Source: an uncultured Clostridiaceae bacterium
GTDB lineage: Bacteria; Bacillota; Clostridia; Lachnospirales; Lachnospiraceae
NCBI GenBank assembly: GCA_949841235.1
Contig: CATKZA010000092.1
Location: forward strand, 1-7,032
Reading direction: 5' to 3'
Length of the DNA: 7,032 nucleotides
Shown here: positions 5,067-7,032 of the stretch, piece by piece
Layout: each line of letters begins with the position of its first letter
Position numbering within the stretch: the first letter of the stretch is position 1
Translations under genes and position numbers: made by a program
The notes under the pieces: generated by a model
Databases searched by the model: none
The model's input: the letters and a program-made list of their open reading frames with translations, nothing else
Told to the model about the DNA's origin: nothing

Positions 5067-6335
5067 ATGGTAACTATTATTGGTGTTCGTTTTAGAAAAT
5101 CGGGAAAAGCATATTTTTTTGACCCGGCCGGCCACGAAGTGAAGAAAGGAGATCACGTCATCGTGGAAACGGCCCGGGGCGTGGAATATGGACTGGTGGT
5201 TCTGGCTCCCAGGGAAATTGCGGAAGAGAAAGTAGTGAAGCCTCTGAAGCCCATTATTCGGCTGGCCACGCTGGAAGATGACATTACAAACGAAAATAAT
5301 GAGATTGAGGAGGGAGTGGCTTTTGACATCTGCCTTGAAAAGATTCGGAATCACGGACTGGAAATGAAGCTGATCGATTCAGAATATACTTTTGACAAGA
5401 ACAAGCTGCTCTTTTACTTTACCGCCGATGGGCGTATAGATTTCAGAGAATTGGTAAAGGATTTGGCCTCCGTATTCCGCACGCGCATTGAATTGCGGCA
5501 GATTGGCGTGAGGGATGAGGCAAGGCTGATGGGCGGCTATGGCATATGCGGACGCCCCCTGTGCTGCCATACGTTTCTGTCGGATTTTGCCCCTGTCTCC
5601 ATCAAGATGGCAAAGGAGCAGAACCTCTCCCTGAATCCATCGAAAATATCAGGGGCTTGCGGGCGGCTCATGTGCTGCCTGAAAAATGAGGAGGAGGCTT
5701 ATGAATACCTGAACAAAACCCTTCCCCATATTGGCGATGCCGTAACCACCTACAATGGATATAAAGGATATGTGCGAAGCATCAGCGATTTGAAGCAAAA
5801 GGTAAAGGTATTGATAACCAAGAGAAATGATGAGAGGGAGATTCGGGAATATGCGGTAAACGAACTTCGGTTTGACAATCATAACCGCCCTTCAGAGACC
5901 CCCGGGGGACAAGCTTTGCCTGATGAAGAATTGGACGAGAACACCCTGAGGGAATTGGAGCAGCTTGAAAAGAAGGATTTAGAAGATGCGGCAGAGAGCG
6001 GCGAGCAGAATGCCAAAGGGGGAAGAAATTACCAGGGCAGGCGACGGAATAATTCCCGCAATGGAAGAAGAGATTACCGACAGCGGGGCGAAGAAACGTA
6101 CAGGGATCAGGGCGAAGAACGCTTTGACAGGTCCAAGCGGGGCGATGGCAGAAAAGAATATCGGAAAAATCGAAAAAACACTTCTGATCGCCACAATAAT
6201 GATTATCGAAAAAGACAGAATGATAATCCATATGAAGACCAGGACGAGGAACGCTTTGAAAATAGAAACCATAAATCCCGCTACCGCAATAGCCATAACT
6301 CCCATAAAGGCGGTCGGCATCAGGGACGAAGATAA
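5067..6335 (+). CDS. ricT: PSP1-domain protein RicT (YaaT) with an arginine-rich C-terminal tail
   Basis: Residues 1-275 closely follow B. subtilis YaaT/RicT, the PSP1-domain subunit of the RicA-RicF-RicT complex, which works with RNase Y in mRNA processing and affects sporulation, competence and biofilm formation. The core has GVRFRKSGKAYFFDP (6-20), VIVETARGVEYG (31-42), FYFTADGRIDFRELVKDLA (116-134) and RTRIELRQIGVRDEARLMGG (138-157). The cysteine motifs CGRPLCC (161-167) and CGRLMCC (198-204) fit the Fe-S cluster-binding role reported for the complex. B. subtilis RicT ends at about 275 residues; this protein runs to 422. The extra segment is acidic at first (about 285-315), then Arg/Asn/Gln/Gly/His-rich to a final GRR; I count 26 Arg in residues 318-422. 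The tail is low-complexity, probably disordered and RNA-binding (inference). It contains a repeated unit, DQGEERFDR (348-355 region) and DQDEERFENR (391-400). The ATG is preceded by AGAAAGGA at 7 nt. Confidence 0.93.
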   Translation: MVTIIGVRFRKSGKAYFFDPAGHEVKKGDHVIVETARGVEYGLVVLAPREIAEEKVVKPLKPIIRLATLEDDITNENNEIEEGVAFDICLEKIRNHGLEMKLIDSEYTFDKNKLLFYFTADGRIDFRELVKDLASVFRTRIELRQIGVRDEARLMGGYGICGRPLCCHTFLSDFAPVSIKMAKEQNLSLNPSKISGACGRLMCCLKNEEEAYEYLNKTLPHIGDAVTTYNGYKGYVRSISDLKQKVKVLITKRNDEREIREYAVNELRFDNHNRPSETPGGQALPDEELDENTLRELEQLEKKDLEDAAESGEQNAKGGRNYQGRRRNNSRNGRRDYRQRGEETYRDQGEERFDRSKRGDGRKEYRKNRKNTSDRHNNDYRKRQNDNPYEDQDEERFENRNHKSRYRNSHNSHKGGRHQGRR

Positions 6336-6350
6336 AACATGATATCCTAT

Positions 6351-6362
6351 TGCTACTATTCA
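6351..6362 (+). repeat. TGCTACTATTCA (motif copy 3, one mismatch)
   Basis: Matches 11 of 12 bases of TGTTACTATTCA at 1430-1441 and of the inverted copy at 3969-3980. It starts 16 bp after the ricT stop. Its last base overlaps an 8-bp inverted repeat, ATGATAAT (6362-6369) / ATTATCAT (6385-6392). Confidence 0.5.
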
Positions 6363-6388
6363 TGATAATTCTATCAGCATAAACATTA

Positions 6389-6423
6389 TCATCCAGCCGG
6401 CTGAAAATAGCATGGCTGGATGA
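6389..6423 (+). terminator. Strong stem-loop after ricT, possible terminator or leader structure of yabB
   Basis: TCATCCAGCC (6389-6398) pairs with GGCTGGATGA (6414-6423) over 10 perfect bp. The stem continues through a G-T wobble and, past a bulged A6412, GCTG/TAGC with an AAAA loop. This is by far the strongest hairpin in the 206-nt gap. No T-run follows it, which argues against a standard intrinsic terminator. It overlaps two other possible hairpins: ATGATAAT/ATTATCAT (6362-6392) on its left, and CATGGCT/AGCCATG (6411-6429) on its right. Confidence 0.4.
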
Positions 6424-6493
6424 GCCATGAATTGCTTGTATACCATATAGACCAGACTTCTGTTAATTTTATACAGATTTTTATAATTAAGAC

Positions 6494-6522
6494 TTGTATT
6501 TTTTTTCAAATTATCATATACT
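6494..6522 (+). promoter_or_regulatory. Possible promoter for yabB
   Basis: TTGTAT (6494-6499, 3/6 to consensus) and TATACT (6517-6522, 5/6) are 17 bp apart. Transcription would start near 6529, right at the GGAG ribosome binding site (6529-6532), leaving almost no leader; that is a point against it. The rest of the 6430-6541 stretch is AT-rich and includes an eight-T run (6499-6506) and TATAAT at 6482-6487 without a good -35. Confidence 0.3.
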
Positions 6523-6541
6523 GGAATTGGAGAACATATTT

Positions 6542-7032
6542 ATGTACTTTAAACAACAACTTCGTGCAGGTGAACGCTTAGATGATTTGCAGAGAAGTGG
6601 GTACCATATCATCCAGCACCCGGAAAAATTCTGCTTTGGGATGGACGCTGTCCTTCTGTCCCATTTTGCAGAATTAAAAAAGGGCAGTCGGGTACTGGAT
6701 ATGGGAACAGGTACTGGCGTTATTCCCATTCTTCTCTGTGCCATTTCAGACGCATCTCGCTTTGATGCCTTGGAAATCCAAGAGGAAAGTGCGGATATGG
6801 CAATTCGCAGCATCGCATTGAATGGGTTGGAAGAGCAAATCCATGTCACCAAGGGAAATATCAGGGAGGCATCTTCCATCTATGGAAAGCATGTTTTTGA
6901 TGCGGTAATTACCAATCCCCCCTATATGAATGACAAGCACGGCCTAAGAAATCCTGAAATGCCAAAAGCAATCGCCAGGCATGAAATTTATTGTACATTG
7001 GAAGATGTCATCCGGGAAGCATCGGAGGTATT
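6542..7032 (+). CDS. yabB: tRNA1(Val) (adenine(37)-N6)-methyltransferase-like protein, YabB family (3'-truncated)
   Basis: A Rossmann-fold, SAM-dependent N6-adenine methyltransferase related to TrmN6/YfiC, which modifies A37 of tRNA1(Val) in E. coli; the exact substrate here is inferred. The frame stays open to the window edge, so only 163 residues are visible of a family usually near 250. FCFGMDAVLLSHFA (30-43) is the family's N-terminal (F/R)FG.DAVLL signature. VLDMGTGTGVIPILL (51-65) is SAM motif I, and ALEIQ (76-80) supplies the acidic residue that binds the ribose. TNPPY (124-128) is motif IV, the catalytic (N/D)PP(Y/F) of N6-adenine methyltransferases. ARHE (145-148) followed by LEDV is also typical. 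The start is ATG at 6542, with GGAG at 6529-6532. It follows ricT, as yabB follows yaaT-yabA in Bacillus, but yabA is absent and the gap is 206 nt. Confidence 0.9.
   Translation, partial: MYFKQQLRAGERLDDLQRSGYHIIQHPEKFCFGMDAVLLSHFAELKKGSRVLDMGTGTGVIPILLCAISDASRFDALEIQEESADMAIRSIALNGLEEQIHVTKGNIREASSIYGKHVFDAVITNPPYMNDKHGLRNPEMPKAIARHEIYCTLEDVIREASEV

Noticed and set aside
5039..5069. TTGACA (5039-5044) as the -35 of a promoter for ricT
   Set aside because: The only -10-like sequence at 17 bp (5062-5067) overlaps the ricT start codon, so transcripts would lack the start.
5986..6342. Plus-strand open frame of 118 codons overlapping the ricT tail in another frame
   Set aside because: The ricT frame is continuous from the PSP1 core to its stop. 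The overlapping frame shows no homology I recognise and its Ile/Lys/Thr-rich composition looks like an off-frame reading of repeats, so neither an overlapping gene nor a frameshift is supported.
5782..6363. Minus-strand open frame of 193 codons over the ricT tail
   Set aside because: It arises from the low-complexity, purine-rich coding strand of the tail; no ribosome binding site or family signature was seen.
1..7032. CRISPR array, tRNA or rRNA genes, transposases or integrases
   Set aside because: No regularly spaced repeats, cloverleaf or rRNA-like sequence, or mobile-element protein motifs were seen on either strand.

Overview
This window looks like chromosome from a Gram-positive Clostridia, most likely a Lachnospiraceae-type gut anaerobe. 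The evidence is a MurZ/MurAB-type second UDP-GlcNAc enolpyruvyl transferase, strong AGGAGG-type ribosome binding sites, one TTG start, sigma-A-like promoter spacing, and a Bacillus/Clostridium-type cluster tmk - yaaR (DUF327) - holB - yaaT/ricT - yabB. All supported genes are on the + strand. The family assignment comes from protein resemblance recalled from knowledge; no database search was run.

Layout: (1) 1-1223, a murA gene cut at its 5' end by the window edge and closed by a hairpin terminator at 1283-1314. (2) 1322-1509, a well-formed promoter and a leader of about 150 nt that can form several hairpins, ahead of a TTG-started gene (1510-2676). That gene encodes an N-terminal J-domain, a middle segment that may be NTF2-like, and a C-terminal GGDEF domain that has lost its catalytic residues but keeps an RxxD motif at the position of the c-di-GMP inhibitory site. 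(3) 2734-6335, thymidylate kinase, a DUF327 protein, DNA polymerase III delta-prime and the PSP1-domain protein RicT, co-oriented with short gaps and no convincing terminator between them. (4) 6336-6541, a 206-nt gap with a strong stem-loop and a possible promoter. (5) 6542 to the window end, the 5' part of a tRNA1(Val) adenine-N6 methyltransferase-like gene (yabB/trmN6).

The tmk-to-yabB block is largely housekeeping: dTTP supply, clamp loading, mRNA processing and tRNA modification. Relative to the Bacillus order tmk-yaaQ-yaaR-holB-yaaT-yabA-yabB, the yaaQ (c-di-AMP receptor) and yabA (replication-initiation control) genes are missing from their usual places. RicT carries an extra, arginine-rich, apparently disordered tail of about 145 residues.

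Three things deserve most attention. One is the J-domain/degenerate-GGDEF fusion, which could be a c-di-GMP-responsive co-chaperone. The second is a 12-bp motif, TGTTACTATTCA, with two exact copies (one inverted) and one 11/12 copy, each in a different intergenic region. The third is the set of alternative RNA pairings in the leaders of the J-domain gene and of yabB. No CRISPR array, tRNA, rRNA, insertion sequence or phage gene was seen.
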